This document shows positions 24,890 through 34,194 of a stretch of DNA of 64,000 nt, one piece after another. The notes under the pieces are model-generated. The model worked only from the letters and a program-made list of their open reading frames with translations. It had not been told where the DNA came from and did no database searches. The stretch is from Vibrio jasicida CAIM 1864 = LMG 25398 (GTDB lineage Bacteria > Pseudomonadota > Gammaproteobacteria > Enterobacterales > Vibrionaceae). How positions within the stretch are numbered: the stretch's first letter is position 1; each line of letters opens with the position of its first letter. The stretch spans positions 215,038 to 279,037 of the forward strand of contig NZ_BAOG01000063.1 of assembly GCF_000400365.1 (NCBI RefSeq), in the 5' to 3' direction. Made by a program: the position numbers and the translations under genes.

Positions 24890-26812
24890 TTACTGCGTTT
24901 GTTCTAACAAATGCGTCTTCAGGAATCGATCCATCGCTTGGTAACCATCGAGACGGTTTTCTAGTGAACGGAAGCCGTGACCTTCGTTCTCCTTAACGAT
25001 GTACTCCACTTCAACGCCGCGGTCGCGCAGAGCATTAACGATTTGGTCAGATTCACTCTTCACCACTCGTGGGTCTTTCGCGCCTTGCAGAACCAACAGT
25101 GGTGCTTTGATTTGGTCTACGTGGAACACCGGTGAGTAGGCTTTCATCATCTTCGCGTCTTCTGGATCTTCCGGATTGCCCACTTGCTCATGCAGCATAG
25201 CTAGGAAAGGTGCCCAGTATGGTGGGATAGAATCCATGAAGGTGAATAGGTTAGACACGCCAACGTAGTCGATGCCACATTTGTACAGGTCTGGTGTAAA
25301 CGTCACACCAGCCAATGTCGCGTAACCACCGTAAGATGCGCCATAGATACACACTTCGCCATCTTGTGCGTAACCTTGGTCAATCGCCCATTTTACGCCG
25401 TCCGTAATGTCGTCTTGCATCGACTGACCCCATTGCTTGAACGACTTCTCCCAAAATTCACGGCCATAACCCGTTGAGCCACGGAAGTTCATTTGCAGTA
25501 CTGCGATACCACGGTTGGCAAACAACTGAACTTCTGGTTGGAAGCCCCAGTGATCGCGAGCCCAAGGACCGCCGTGCGGAAGAACAAGCAGTGGCAAGTC
25601 TTTCGCTTCACGACCTTTTGGTAACGTTAAGTAGCCATGGATGGTTTCACCATCACGAGCGGTATAAGTGATTGGCTTCATCTTCGCCATGTCTTCTGGC
25701 TTATGCCAAGGTGCGTTTGCAGCTAACTTTTCAAGTTGGTCTGAATCGCGATCGTAGTAGTAGTAATTTGGACGGTCGGTGTCGCTGTAGGTCACGACAA
25801 TCATTTTTCTCTCGTCGCGAGTCGTGTTGTTCACCGAGATTTCAACGCCCGGAAGCTTTTCTTGCAGACGCTCAAAAGTCTCTTCATAACCTTTATCAAG
25901 GTAATGGTACTGACGCTTGTCCGTCACATAAGAGATCGTTGTGAGCTTGTTGAGTGCGTTTGAGTAACTTGCACTGGTGACGTCCACTTCTGGGTGAGAG
26001 AAGATCTCGCGCACTTCTTTGTTAGCCTTCACATCATATTCGATGATCGCTGATTTATCGCGAGTGATACGTGAAGCAACGTACAGGTTCTTGTTATCTG
26101 GTGTAAATGAGATTGGAGAGAAGTCTTCTTTGAAGGTGAGGTTCTTCAATGGACGGAACTCTTCATCCACGGTGTCACGATAGAGGACTGCGGTGTTTAC
26201 GCCGTCTGACGTCGAAATCACGCGAATGTTACCATCGTGGTCCGTACCCCAGTAACGCACGTTGCCTGGGTTTTGAGCAACCAGCGTGTTTTCACCGGTT
26301 TTCAAGTTATGACGATAAACATCAAACACTTGCGGGTTACGTTCGTTAGTCGTGATAAGAATGTCGTCAGGCTGACTTTCTAAGGTGTCGATAACATAAG
26401 CCACGACATCGGACGTTGGTGTGATGGTTTTCTCTTCGCCCGTTTTTACGTTTACCGTAACGAGGTAGAAGTTTTCATCACCACCCGTGTCGCGAGAGTA
26501 GATGACGGTGTCATCGCCAACCCAGTAGTAGTAAGCGATGTCGCGATCGACTATGGATGTGATGCGCTTGACTTGATCGGCTTTGCCCACGGGATGAACA
26601 AAGACGTTTTTACGATCTTGCCACGGTTTCATCATCGAAATGTAATCGCCAGCAGGGGAGATTTGGTAGCTCGATACTTCTGAATTACGGAAGAAATATT
26701 CCACCGGATATTCTGGCGGAATGACCTCTGCGGTCGTGGTGGTCGAGGTTTGGCTACAACCCGAAACGAGTAAGCCAAAAGCGGTAGCAAGAATGAGCTT
26801 GCGAGTACGCAT
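24890..26812 (-). CDS. Prolyl-oligopeptidase family (S9) peptidase lipoprotein
   Basis: 640 residues from the chosen ATG, which has an AAGGAG site 9 nt upstream and gives a clean lipoprotein signal (lipobox VSGC, about residue 19). An upstream extension to 26848 lacks this. The N-terminal ~370 residues form a beta-propeller-like region; the C-terminal alpha/beta hydrolase domain carries the nucleophile in GASYGGYAT, the aspartate in GAKDPRV and the histidine in NEGHGF. It should act on short peptides in the periplasm or at the outer membrane, as for dipeptidyl/acylaminoacyl peptidases. Monocistronic, with its own terminator. Confidence 0.93.
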   Translation of the reverse strand: MRTRKLILATAFGLLVSGCSQTSTTTTAEVIPPEYPVEYFFRNSEVSSYQISPAGDYISMMKPWQDRKNVFVHPVGKADQVKRITSIVDRDIAYYYWVGDDTVIYSRDTGGDENFYLVTVNVKTGEEKTITPTSDVVAYVIDTLESQPDDILITTNERNPQVFDVYRHNLKTGENTLVAQNPGNVRYWGTDHDGNIRVISTSDGVNTAVLYRDTVDEEFRPLKNLTFKEDFSPISFTPDNKNLYVASRITRDKSAIIEYDVKANKEVREIFSHPEVDVTSASYSNALNKLTTISYVTDKRQYHYLDKGYEETFERLQEKLPGVEISVNNTTRDERKMIVVTYSDTDRPNYYYYDRDSDQLEKLAANAPWHKPEDMAKMKPITYTARDGETIHGYLTLPKGREAKDLPLLVLPHGGPWARDHWGFQPEVQLFANRGIAVLQMNFRGSTGYGREFWEKSFKQWGQSMQDDITDGVKWAIDQGYAQDGEVCIYGASYGGYATLAGVTFTPDLYKCGIDYVGVSNLFTFMDSIPPYWAPFLAMLHEQVGNPEDPEDAKMMKAYSPVFHVDQIKAPLLVLQGAKDPRVVKSESDQIVNALRDRGVEVEYIVKENEGHGFRSLENRLDGYQAMDRFLKTHLLEQTQ

Positions 26813-27093
26813 TGTGTAACGCTCCTTGTGTGACAGACCTGTCAGCATCGTGCTTGTCGGTCAGAGTGAATCGATTGTCGCGGCAAAATACAGCGGCGTG
26901 ACAAAGCAGTGACGAAGTGCGCCCAATCGCTAACTCAGCTCAGGCGAGTGCTTATTAAGTTTTCATGTTTTAGTCACTGCTGTTGCTACTATGACCCAAT
27001 CCATCCGTGGAAGTGGCGATTATTTGTACTTACCGAACAAAGGACTAGCTAAAACTTGGTATAAGTCACACTTATCTTTCATTGTTTTGTTAT

Positions 27094-27678
27094 TTATATC
27101 ATTGGGATAGTCGACAAAAGCAAAAGCGCTGCCATGCCATAGTTGAAGCCTTTTACGCGTTTAGACGTGGTCAACCAACGTTGAAGTTGCATGCCTGCCG
27201 CCGTCCAAAAAGTCACAGAAGGCAGGTTTGCTAAGCAGAAGATGCCGGCAATAAAAGCCAGTTCTAGCCAAGATCCGCCGCTGCTGTATACGGTGATGGC
27301 AGTGAGTGCCATGGACCAGCCTTTGGGATTCACCCATTGAAACGCCACTGCACCCAAAAAGCTCATTGGTCGGTAATCATCTTTGACTTCAGTCTTGCTG
27401 CTGGTTGCTATTTTGTACGTGAGGTACAACAAGTAAGTCAGGCTCATTACCTTGAGGACGCTATGCGTGATCGGATACGCATGAAACAAGCCCATAAGAC
27501 CAATGCCAACCAAAATCAGCATCGCGGCGAAACCCAGTGTGATGCCTAACATGTGTGGGATAGTGCGCTTAAAGCCGACGTTAGCGCCAGACGTCATAAG
27601 CATGATGTTGTTCGGTCCTGGAGTGAAGGTCGAGACAAACGCAAACAGTGCCAACGCACCAAGTTGATGGTATTCCAT
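27094..27678 (-). CDS. LysE/RhtB family amino acid exporter
   Basis: 194 residues, six predicted membrane segments, inner-membrane exporter of amino acids or related metabolites. The family N-terminus ALFAFVSTFTPGPNNIMLMTSGANVGF is clear, as is WVNPKGWSMALTAI in the middle. The ATG at 27678 has an AGGAA site 7 nt upstream; the upstream alternative at 27693 does not. It is divergently transcribed from an Lrp/AsnC regulator across about 150 nt, a common arrangement in which the regulator senses the exported amino acid. Confidence 0.92.
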   Translation of the reverse strand: MEYHQLGALALFAFVSTFTPGPNNIMLMTSGANVGFKRTIPHMLGITLGFAAMLILVGIGLMGLFHAYPITHSVLKVMSLTYLLYLTYKIATSSKTEVKDDYRPMSFLGAVAFQWVNPKGWSMALTAITVYSSGGSWLELAFIAGIFCLANLPSVTFWTAAGMQLQRWLTTSKRVKGFNYGMAALLLLSTIPMI

Positions 27679-27733
27679 AATGTGTTCCTGCATTTCTGTT
27701 TTGCCTGCGAATCAGCAGGCAAGGGATTACGTT

Positions 27734-27750
27734 TTCTGACCGGTCGAGAA
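27734..27750. promoter_or_regulatory. Palindrome in the LysE-Lrp divergent promoter
   Basis: The perfect 8-bp palindrome GACCGGTC is flanked by TTCT and AGAA half-sites (one base asymmetric). It lies between the two divergent start codons, so it is a candidate operator for the Lrp-type regulator. Confidence 0.45.
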
Positions 27751-27827
27751 CAATGATAGGTAGAAGCGCCATCAATTTTGTGCTTTTATTTGACGAATAC
27801 TCACTCGCTAAACAACAAAAGAGCATC

Positions 27828-28268
27828 ATGGATAGATTTGACGAAAGAATATTGCAAGCGCTGAAATCAGACGGAAGAATCTCCAATGTGGACCTGTCTG
27901 AACGAGTTGGATTATCGCCATCCGCGACCTTGCGCCGAGTGCAAGATTTGGAGCGAAAGGGCGTGATTAAAGGCTATAGAGCGGTGCTGGATAATCAACA
28001 AATGGGCGTCGGTTTTGTCGCGTATGTGTCAATAGGCTTGGCATCGCATTCTAAACACGCGCAACTAGGCTTTGAAGAGCACGTTCGATTTGTCGACCAA
28101 GTTGTCGAGTGCCACAACATTACGGGTTCTAACGAGTATCTATTAAGAGTCGAAACTCAAGACCTAGCGGCGTACAAAGCGTTTCATGCCGATGTTCTTG
28201 GGGAATGCGAACACGTAAAAGCCATTACAACCATGGTGGTGATGGACACGCCAAAAGATGAGCGATAG
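27828..28268 (+). CDS. Lrp/AsnC family transcriptional regulator
   Basis: 146 residues from the ATG at 27828, standard length; the frame extends upstream to 27753 but that part is not family-like. Helix-turn-helix at about 1-60 (DERILQALKSDGRISNVDLSERVGLSPSATLRRVQDLERKG), then the RAM ligand-binding domain with VVECHNITGSNEYLLRVE, which matches the usual G-x-x-D/E-Y-x-L motif. Divergent from the LysE-type exporter, so most likely its amino-acid-responsive regulator. Confidence 0.94.
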   Translation: MDRFDERILQALKSDGRISNVDLSERVGLSPSATLRRVQDLERKGVIKGYRAVLDNQQMGVGFVAYVSIGLASHSKHAQLGFEEHVRFVDQVVECHNITGSNEYLLRVETQDLAAYKAFHADVLGECEHVKAITTMVVMDTPKDER

Positions 28269-28480
28269 CTCGTATAGAGAACATTGTTTTGTGGCACATC
28301 AATTTGAAGTGACTCGAAAGAGTCAGTCGAGTATGAGTAAAGTCCACATAAAATGCTGGAAAGCAGTCTGCAATCTGACAATTCCAGTATTTATTCTCAC
28401 CTTCTAAATAATCTCATCCTGCTAGTTTTTCTACGTCGCTGCCCGGTTCGCGTGCAGTGGATCTGAAAATTTAAGGATGA

Positions 28481-29662
28481 ATGATGAAATCATACGTAAC
28501 CCTTCCTCTTGCAAGCTTGGGCGCACTTGCAGCTTTAAGCTCTTTTAATGTCAGTGCCCACGGCTGGGTCGAGTTTCCGAGCGCTCGCCAAAACACTTGT
28601 TATTTAGATGGCGGCTTTTGGACCAATGAAATCCCAAACCAAGCTTGTCAGGCCGCTTATGACGAGTCGGGCGCATATCCCTTCGTACAGCGTAGCGAGA
28701 TTGCTGCAAACGTGCCGAACTACCGCGATATGGCGCATGTGAAAGCGATTGTTCGTGACGGTGAACTTTGTTCAGCGGGTGATGCTGCTAAGAAAGGTTT
28801 GAATATCCCATCTCCAAATTGGCAACGTACTAACGTGACGCCAGATGCAAACAATCAAATCGAATTGGTGTTCTTCGGCAAAGCACCGCATAACCCGTCT
28901 TACTGGGAGTTCTATCTTTCTAAGCCAACATATGATGATGCGCAACCACTGACTTGGGATGATTTAGAGCTGATTGATACTGCTGGCGATGTGTATGTGG
29001 ATGCAGAAAAACGCTACCGTATGCAGGTAACCTTCCCAGCCGATCGTTCAGGTGATGCGATTCTCTATACTCGTTGGCAACGTATTGATGTGGCAGGTGA
29101 GGGCTTCTACAACTGTAGTGACATTACCTTGAACGGCAATGGTACAACGCCTCCAACCGATCCAGTAGACCCAACCGATCCGGCAAACAACCTGACTGCT
29201 CTGGGTTACTTTGTCCCACAAGGGTTTGGTCCGGTAGAGTCAGGCGACACGGTACGATTCCGCACGTTTAATGCAACGGGCAGCGAGATCGTCGATCTGT
29301 CACTACCAATCAGTGCAAACAACACCACAACGTGGGCTGCGGAGTTAGCTGACCAATTTAACTCGCAGCAAACGGGCGATTGGTACGTGGGTATTTGGCA
29401 CGAAGCAATGAACCACTATATGTTCGATACCAACAACATCTACGCAAACCAAGTGTTGGCTCCGAACGCTAACTTTAGCTACGCGTTGTCATTAATTAAA
29501 GGTGATACTACACCGCCGGTTGAGCCGACCAACCTTTGGAGTAAAGATGCGGTGTACAACCAAGGTGACGTCGTGACACACAACGGCCGTGAATGGACAG
29601 CGCAGTGGTGGACGCGTGGTGAGGAGCCTGGAACTACAGGTGAGTGGGGTGTTTGGCGTTAA
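28481..29662 (+). CDS. AA10 lytic polysaccharide monooxygenase with chitin-binding module
   Basis: Secreted copper enzyme that oxidatively cleaves chitin or cellulose; 393 residues. The signal peptide ends at A26, making H27 (AHGWVEFPSARQ) the mature N-terminal copper ligand; the second ligand is H137 in APHNPSYWEFYL. The AA10 domain spans about 27-215 and ends at EGFYNCSDI. A threonine/proline/aspartate linker, a ~110-residue beta module (ALGYFVPQGFGPVESGDTVRF) and a C-terminal CBM5/12-like module (about 345-393, DVVTHNGREWTAQWWTRGEEPG) follow. AAGGA precedes the ATG; an alternative start is one codon later. Chitin is the likely substrate for a marine vibrio. Confidence 0.93.
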   Translation: MMKSYVTLPLASLGALAALSSFNVSAHGWVEFPSARQNTCYLDGGFWTNEIPNQACQAAYDESGAYPFVQRSEIAANVPNYRDMAHVKAIVRDGELCSAGDAAKKGLNIPSPNWQRTNVTPDANNQIELVFFGKAPHNPSYWEFYLSKPTYDDAQPLTWDDLELIDTAGDVYVDAEKRYRMQVTFPADRSGDAILYTRWQRIDVAGEGFYNCSDITLNGNGTTPPTDPVDPTDPANNLTALGYFVPQGFGPVESGDTVRFRTFNATGSEIVDLSLPISANNTTTWAAELADQFNSQQTGDWYVGIWHEAMNHYMFDTNNIYANQVLAPNANFSYALSLIKGDTTPPVEPTNLWSKDAVYNQGDVVTHNGREWTAQWWTRGEEPGTTGEWGVWR

Positions 29663-29685
29663 GCTTCATTCTTTCCAAATACGCA

Positions 29686-29711
29686 AAACCCTTCTCAGTT
29701 GAGAAGGGTTT
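29686..29711. terminator. Strong intrinsic terminator between converging genes
   Basis: Perfect complementary arms AAACCCTTCTCA/TGAGAAGGGTTT separated by 2 nt, followed on + by CTTGTTTT. It lies 23 nt after the monooxygenase stop and may act on both strands. Confidence 0.85.
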
Positions 29712-29717
29712 CTTGTT

Positions 29718-30347
29718 TTAATTCAGGCCGTTTTCGCCTTGCCAAGGTTGCCAGTTCATCATCGCATGATCGGCCAATTTGAGCATCGGAATGTCTTCGT
29801 GGGTATCGCCGTAAGCATAAATTTTTTCGTATTGGTTCAAGTCGAAAGCACGTTGCACACGCTCGACCTTTCTTTCCAAACTGCAATCACCACTTTGGTA
29901 ACGACCACTAATGTGTTCGCTTTCGCTGAGTAATTCACTACATAGTAATTGGTAGCCGTGTGTTTGGCTCCATGGTTTTAAGTAGGCGTTAAGTGATGCT
30001 GAGACCACGACAATGGTGTCGCCTCGCGCTTGGTGCCATTCCAGTTTCGCTTGCGCTTCTGGGCGAATGTGTTTCTCAATCACCTCTTTTGCAAATTGGG
30101 TTCCTAGCGCTTCAACTTCTTGCGTTCCCCTTCCTGCAAAGGCGATGAAACTGGCGATAGGGCGCATTCGCTTAGCAGGAAGGGCGCCTGCCTTGTAGAG
30201 CGCATAAAACGGCAGAATCACAACGTTTCCGACCCACTTGCGCAGGCCAAAAACAGAATAGTGGAGGAAGGCGCTAAACATATCCTCATTGGTGATGGTG
30301 CCATCAAAATCAAACAGTGCGAGAGAGGGCTTTTGGCTATCTGACAA
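29718..30347 (-). CDS. HAD-IB family phosphatase
   Basis: 209 residues, phosphoserine-phosphatase-like HAD hydrolase (subfamily IB). Motif I DFDGTITNEDMF with nucleophile D13 and acid D15, motif II VVVSASLNAYLKP, and motif IV YAYGDTHEDIPML. The cap contains a hydrophobic stretch (VGNVVILPFYALYKAGALP) typical of the YfhB/CicA-like group, suggesting a membrane-associated or lipid-phosphate substrate. It lies 16 nt downstream of the SMR pump gene on the same strand, so the two are likely co-transcribed. Confidence 0.9.
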   Translation of the reverse strand: MSDSQKPSLALFDFDGTITNEDMFSAFLHYSVFGLRKWVGNVVILPFYALYKAGALPAKRMRPIASFIAFAGRGTQEVEALGTQFAKEVIEKHIRPEAQAKLEWHQARGDTIVVVSASLNAYLKPWSQTHGYQLLCSELLSESEHISGRYQSGDCSLERKVERVQRAFDLNQYEKIYAYGDTHEDIPMLKLADHAMMNWQPWQGENGLN

Positions 30348-30363
30348 TCCGCTGCCTTATGGT

Positions 30364-30693
30364 TTAGTGTGCGTGTCCGTGAGAGAAGTTTATCACCATC
30401 ACGCCCGCTGCGATAAGTGCCATGCCAATCCAAAGGCTAGTATCCATGTGCTGGCGGTAAACCAATTGCGAGATCAAAGTCACCGATACAATCGCCAAAC
30501 CTGCCCAAAGGGCGTGAACAATGCCAACTGGCATGCCGCCTTTCATCGCCTGCGCCAAACAGACAAAGGCAGCTAAGTGGCCAACTAGTACAAGGGTTGC
30601 AGGCAGCGGTTTGCTAAAGCCATCAGTGGCTTTAAGTGCAACGTGTGAAAGGGCTTCTGCGCCCACGCCTAAAAGTAAGAAAAACCAGCTCAT
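30364..30693 (-). CDS. Small multidrug resistance (EmrE-like) efflux protein
   Basis: 109 residues, four membrane helices, forms dimers in the inner membrane that exchange protons for cationic drugs or metabolites. The conserved membrane glutamate is E13 (GVGAEALSHVALKATDGF); the SMR pattern GIVHALWAGLAIV and the closing GMALIAAGVMVINFSHG match EmrE-type proteins. Substrate unknown. It is first in a two-gene unit with a HAD-IB phosphatase. A 51-nt element nearly identical to that upstream of adhC-fghA lies 55 nt before the start, hinting at shared control. Confidence 0.92.
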   Translation of the reverse strand: MSWFFLLLGVGAEALSHVALKATDGFSKPLPATLVLVGHLAAFVCLAQAMKGGMPVGIVHALWAGLAIVSVTLISQLVYRQHMDTSLWIGMALIAAGVMVINFSHGHAH

Positions 30694-30748
30694 TGTTATC
30701 GTTCGTCATCGGTTAATTTGGAATAGGGCTAGTATATTGATGTCGAAT

Positions 30749-30799
30749 AAAATGATAATCCCATAAAAATTCAAATGACTTTTACTTAGTTGTAATAAT
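30749..30799 (-). promoter_or_regulatory. Upstream element copy B (SMR pump operon)
   Basis: Second copy of the 51-nt element at 16696-16746, ungapped with 41 identical positions by my count, and in the same orientation relative to its − strand gene. The AAAATGATAATCC block and the distal TGTAATAAT are exact; TTTAC is kept but the TTTACGTAAA palindrome of copy A is not. Confidence 0.55.
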
Positions 30800-30880
30800 A
30801 AGCCTGTCTTACATACGCTTACATCAACTCGTTGCCGCAATCGTTACACTGCCGCCGTCTTGGAAAAGGAGCGTGTATAG

Positions 30881-31627
30881 ATGCATAAAGCAATAGCGAG
30901 TATTGCGGTGATGTTTGCACTGAGTGGCTGTGGTGGCGAAGGAATAACGACAGACTCTGTGCCTAAGTTTAAAGATCACAGAGCGAACTATGAGGTGGAC
31001 GGTATCGATCTGCTGCATCGTTCGATTACCGACACCATCAGCGATGACTTACTGGGCTTTGAGGCCGAGAACTTGTCTCGCAAAGTGACTTACACGCTCG
31101 ATCGACTCTCATTAAACATTTTGCGTGACTTTAATGTGAGTACCCTCGCGGAGTTAGAAGCATTAGTCCCGAATGTTGGTGACAACAAAACCTCTCTGAT
31201 TTTTGAGTTTCACTTGATGCGGTTAACACCTGAAATGGTGATGGTCAGCTCATCGAACGAGATTGAACACTTCTTTTATGAAGCGGAGATCATTGAAACC
31301 CGTTTTGGTATCTCAACCTATAAATTCACCGAAGCACCAACGCGTGTTGACATGGTGGTGTATCCAGAAGGCATCGCGATTGAGGCATTCAACCAAGGTT
31401 ATCAAGCTGAATATGATGCAAGCAAAGGCACGTACAAGGTGCGTTTGCAGTACGACGATAATGGTGAAAAAAGCCAATATGATGAGCTGATAGTGGACTT
31501 GAACAGTGATCAAGTTCGACTGGAGAAAGGCACAACGACGATGGAAGGATTGGAAGTCAAAGACAGCATTGAGCAAAGCCATCGATTCGAATACAACCGC
31601 AAGCAAAACACACTCTCCATTCAATAA
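30881..31627 (+). CDS. Lipoprotein of unknown function
   Basis: 248 residues. N-terminal signal with lipobox LSGC (C17, then GGEGITTD). The mature part is acidic and beta-rich, with no motif I recognise (HRSITDTISDDLLGFEAENLS, YRVRLQ-type strands near 190). It has a close AAGGAG ribosome site and is divergent from the SMR/HAD unit. It stands alone and ends at a terminator. Confidence 0.75.
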   Translation: MHKAIASIAVMFALSGCGGEGITTDSVPKFKDHRANYEVDGIDLLHRSITDTISDDLLGFEAENLSRKVTYTLDRLSLNILRDFNVSTLAELEALVPNVGDNKTSLIFEFHLMRLTPEMVMVSSSNEIEHFFYEAEIIETRFGISTYKFTEAPTRVDMVVYPEGIAIEAFNQGYQAEYDASKGTYKVRLQYDDNGEKSQYDELIVDLNSDQVRLEKGTTTMEGLEVKDSIEQSHRFEYNRKQNTLSIQ

Positions 31628-31762
31628 TCATTTATTGAACATATTATCTTCTCGAATATTGAAGTGATGGTTAGGTTCATTTCTGAGCAACGGTTGGGAG
31701 ACTGACTCGGAGTCATGGCTTCAATTTCTTTTGCGCTTCACCTAGACCCTTTATGCGCACAT

Positions 31763-31794
31763 GGGGAAAGTTAGGGTTTCTTTCCCCGTTTTTC
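31763..31794 (+). terminator. Intrinsic terminator
   Basis: Perfect 8-bp stem GGGGAAAG/CTTTCCCC with a 9-nt loop, followed by GTTTTTCTTT. It sits between the lipoprotein gene and the converging LysR gene. Confidence 0.8.
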
Positions 31795-31795
31795 T

Positions 31796-32686
31796 TTAGC
31801 GAAAATAAGATGTTGCCAATTCTGAACACCATGTTACGAGCGCTTTTGTCGTGATTTGATGCTCCATTCCGATAGGGTGAAATAGGCTAAACGGCACCTT
31901 TATGTTATTCGCGAGAAGTGAAGTATTAATCTTTTTTAACTTTTTTTTGTGGGCATAGCGTTGACCAACGGACAGTGGAAGAAGAGTCCATCCACCATTT
32001 TCTAGTAATCTGACTAATAAAGCGTGGCTGCTTACGACTCGAGTATGTGTCGAGAAAGCTTGAATCATCCCCTCTCCGTTGACATGGTTATGCATAAGGT
32101 ACTGCACCTCAAGCTGTGCATCTTCGAGGCCAAAATCAGTTTTGTATGCTAGGTCGCTATTTGGATTGACGAACAGACCATAGGCAACATAACCAAGATG
32201 TTTATAAGCGCATGGATACTCGGGTTCAATGCTTCCTTTTGCAGGAAGTATCGCGAAATCTAATTTATGCTCTGAAACCGCTTTTATTGCTTGTTCTCTA
32301 TTTGTCTCTAGCCAATGTATACGCATTTGAGGGAATTGCTCTAGGCTTCGCCGTTCCAGCTCTGCGATAAGCTCAATTGGAAAGTCCATGTCGTACCCCA
32401 ACTTCATTTCCATTTTCGGCTCATCAAACATGGCTTGACTAAATTCTTGCAGCTTTTGATTTTGACGAAGCACTAGACGGGTTTGTGGGTATAGGTGCTC
32501 AGCTCTTGGAGTCGCAAGGGCTTTACGCCCTTCAATAATGAATAACTCGAACCCTAAGTCATCTTCATAAGCTTTTACCAGTTCACGAACCGTCGTTCGG
32601 TCTTTTCCTAGGTGACGTCCAGCGGCGCTATATGAATGGTGTTCATAAACGGAGACAAAAGCGTAAAGTTGATCGAGAGAGTGCAA
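31796..32686 (-). CDS. LysR family transcriptional regulator, divergent from MATE
   Basis: 296 residues. Helix-turn-helix at about 1-60 (LDQLYAFVSVYEHHSYSAAGRHLGKDRTTVRELVKAYEDD), somewhat diverged from the LysR consensus, then a weakly conserved effector domain (MKLGYDMDFPIELIAELERRS, DFAILPAKGSIEPEYP). It is transcribed divergently from a MATE pump gene with 108 nt between start codons, the classic LysR arrangement, so control of the pump is the natural inference. An AATTAT/ATAATT dyad lies in the gap. Confidence 0.88.
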   Translation of the reverse strand: MHSLDQLYAFVSVYEHHSYSAAGRHLGKDRTTVRELVKAYEDDLGFELFIIEGRKALATPRAEHLYPQTRLVLRQNQKLQEFSQAMFDEPKMEMKLGYDMDFPIELIAELERRSLEQFPQMRIHWLETNREQAIKAVSEHKLDFAILPAKGSIEPEYPCAYKHLGYVAYGLFVNPNSDLAYKTDFGLEDAQLEVQYLMHNHVNGEGMIQAFSTHTRVVSSHALLVRLLENGGWTLLPLSVGQRYAHKKKLKKINTSLLANNIKVPFSLFHPIGMEHQITTKALVTWCSELATSYFR

Positions 32687-32743
32687 ATGAATTTCCTTAC
32701 ATTATGAACGTAATATCCCCACATAAGTGGTTTTTAAGATAGT

Positions 32744-32761
32744 AATTATCCATCCATAATT
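32744..32761. promoter_or_regulatory. Dyad in the LysR-MATE intergenic region
   Basis: AATTAT (32744-32749) and ATAATT (32756-32761) are perfect complements with a 6-nt spacer, matching the size of a LysR T-N11-A site. It lies 33 nt before the MATE start. Confidence 0.45.
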
Positions 32762-32794
32762 GGTGCAAATTCTGTTATTAAATTTGCGAGAGAG

Positions 32795-34189
32795 ATGTCC
32801 TTTAACTCCACATCTTACGCCAAAGTGCAGCCACCAATATTTAGCGCTGATCTATTCAAAGTTATTGTGACCGTAGCAATCCCAGTCACACTGCAAACCA
32901 TTTTGTTCTCAAGCAAAGGGTTGATTGATCTCGTCATGATCGGGCAGCTTACTGAACAAAATATCGCAGCAATTGGTGTGGCGAGCCGCGCACTATTTGT
33001 GGCAACAATATTTTTAGCTGGTGTCACCGCTGGTGGAGCGATGCTGACCGCGCAATATTTTGGAGCCAAAGACCAGAAGGGAGTGATACGAAGTACTGCA
33101 TTGACTTGGATAATGGCGACATTGGCGTCGTTCATCCCATTGTTTGCTTTTCACTTTTATGGTGATGACATCATAGGGCTGTCGACTAAATCGCCGGAAA
33201 TCATCGCGTTGGGCCATCAGTACTTGCAGGTATCGAGTTGGAGCCTACTCGCTGTCGCCTTTGTCGGTAGTGTTGCTGCTGGTTTACGAGCCATGCATCA
33301 AGCTGCGTTAAGTACCTGGTTTAGTGGTCTCGGCATTGCGTTAAATGTGTTGTTTAACTGGGTGCTGATTTTTGGTCACCTAGGGTTTCCTCAGTTTGGC
33401 TTAAAAGGTGCTGCGATAGCAACGGTCCTGAGCTCCACGCTGGAAGTGGCTGTGATTTATGTGTTCTTAAAGGTTAAGGCGCATCCTCTAAGATTTGGCA
33501 CTCAAGCACTCAAAGATGCAGTTCAGTGGCGCTATGTTCGATCGTTTTTCGCTCTATCAACCCCGACAACACTTAATTTCTTAGCGTGGTCAGGTGGTTT
33601 GTTTGCTTATACCGCCATTATGGGGCAAACCGGAGAGGCAGGCTTGGTGGTGCTTTCTGTGATTACACCGATAGAGGCTTTTTCTCTCAGTTTTTTGACG
33701 GGTATTGCGAATGCTTCTGCCGTCATCGTTGGCAATCAACTTGGAGCGAATAAGCCTGAACTAGCCTATGCCCAAGCGAAAGGATTTACTGTTATTGCCA
33801 TTGGTGTGACTCTGGTTGTGTCGATTTCTTTGTGGTTCCTGCAATCCTCGGTGTTAGATCTGTTTACGGTGTTATCTGCAGAAACAAGACGAATGGCAGA
33901 GCAGTTTTACATGATTTTGTGTGTTGGTATTTTGCTGCGTTCTTTGCCTACGTTAATGGTCGTGGGAGTTCTACGTGCGGGTGGAGATGTTAAGTTTTGT
34001 CTCTATCAAGACTTATCGACGCAATGGTTATTTGGCATTCCCTTGGCTGCATTGGGAGCGATGGTGTTTGGTTTTACCGCCCCAGTGGTATTTGCGATGT
34101 TCTTCTTAGAAACCTTATTTAAGTGGGTAGCGTGTTTGTACCGCTTTCGTAGTCGCAAGTGGATGAATTGTTTGGTTAAAGAAGGGTAA
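32795..34189 (+). CDS. MATE family efflux transporter
   Basis: 464 residues, about 12 membrane helices, inner-membrane multidrug/toxin antiporter. The first half has AIPVTLQTILFSSKGLIDLVMIG and the MATE-typical GLGIALNVLFNWVLIFGHLGFPQFG; the second half has VIVGNQLGANKPELAYAQAKG. It is the second MATE gene in the window and only weakly like the first, so it is unlikely to be a recent duplicate. Divergent LysR upstream; a 76-residue membrane protein gene follows 5 nt later, and two tandem terminators close the unit. Confidence 0.93.
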   Translation: MSFNSTSYAKVQPPIFSADLFKVIVTVAIPVTLQTILFSSKGLIDLVMIGQLTEQNIAAIGVASRALFVATIFLAGVTAGGAMLTAQYFGAKDQKGVIRSTALTWIMATLASFIPLFAFHFYGDDIIGLSTKSPEIIALGHQYLQVSSWSLLAVAFVGSVAAGLRAMHQAALSTWFSGLGIALNVLFNWVLIFGHLGFPQFGLKGAAIATVLSSTLEVAVIYVFLKVKAHPLRFGTQALKDAVQWRYVRSFFALSTPTTLNFLAWSGGLFAYTAIMGQTGEAGLVVLSVITPIEAFSLSFLTGIANASAVIVGNQLGANKPELAYAQAKGFTVIAIGVTLVVSISLWFLQSSVLDLFTVLSAETRRMAEQFYMILCVGILLRSLPTLMVVGVLRAGGDVKFCLYQDLSTQWLFGIPLAALGAMVFGFTAPVVFAMFFLETLFKWVACLYRFRSRKWMNCLVKEG

Positions 34190-34194
34190 TAGTA

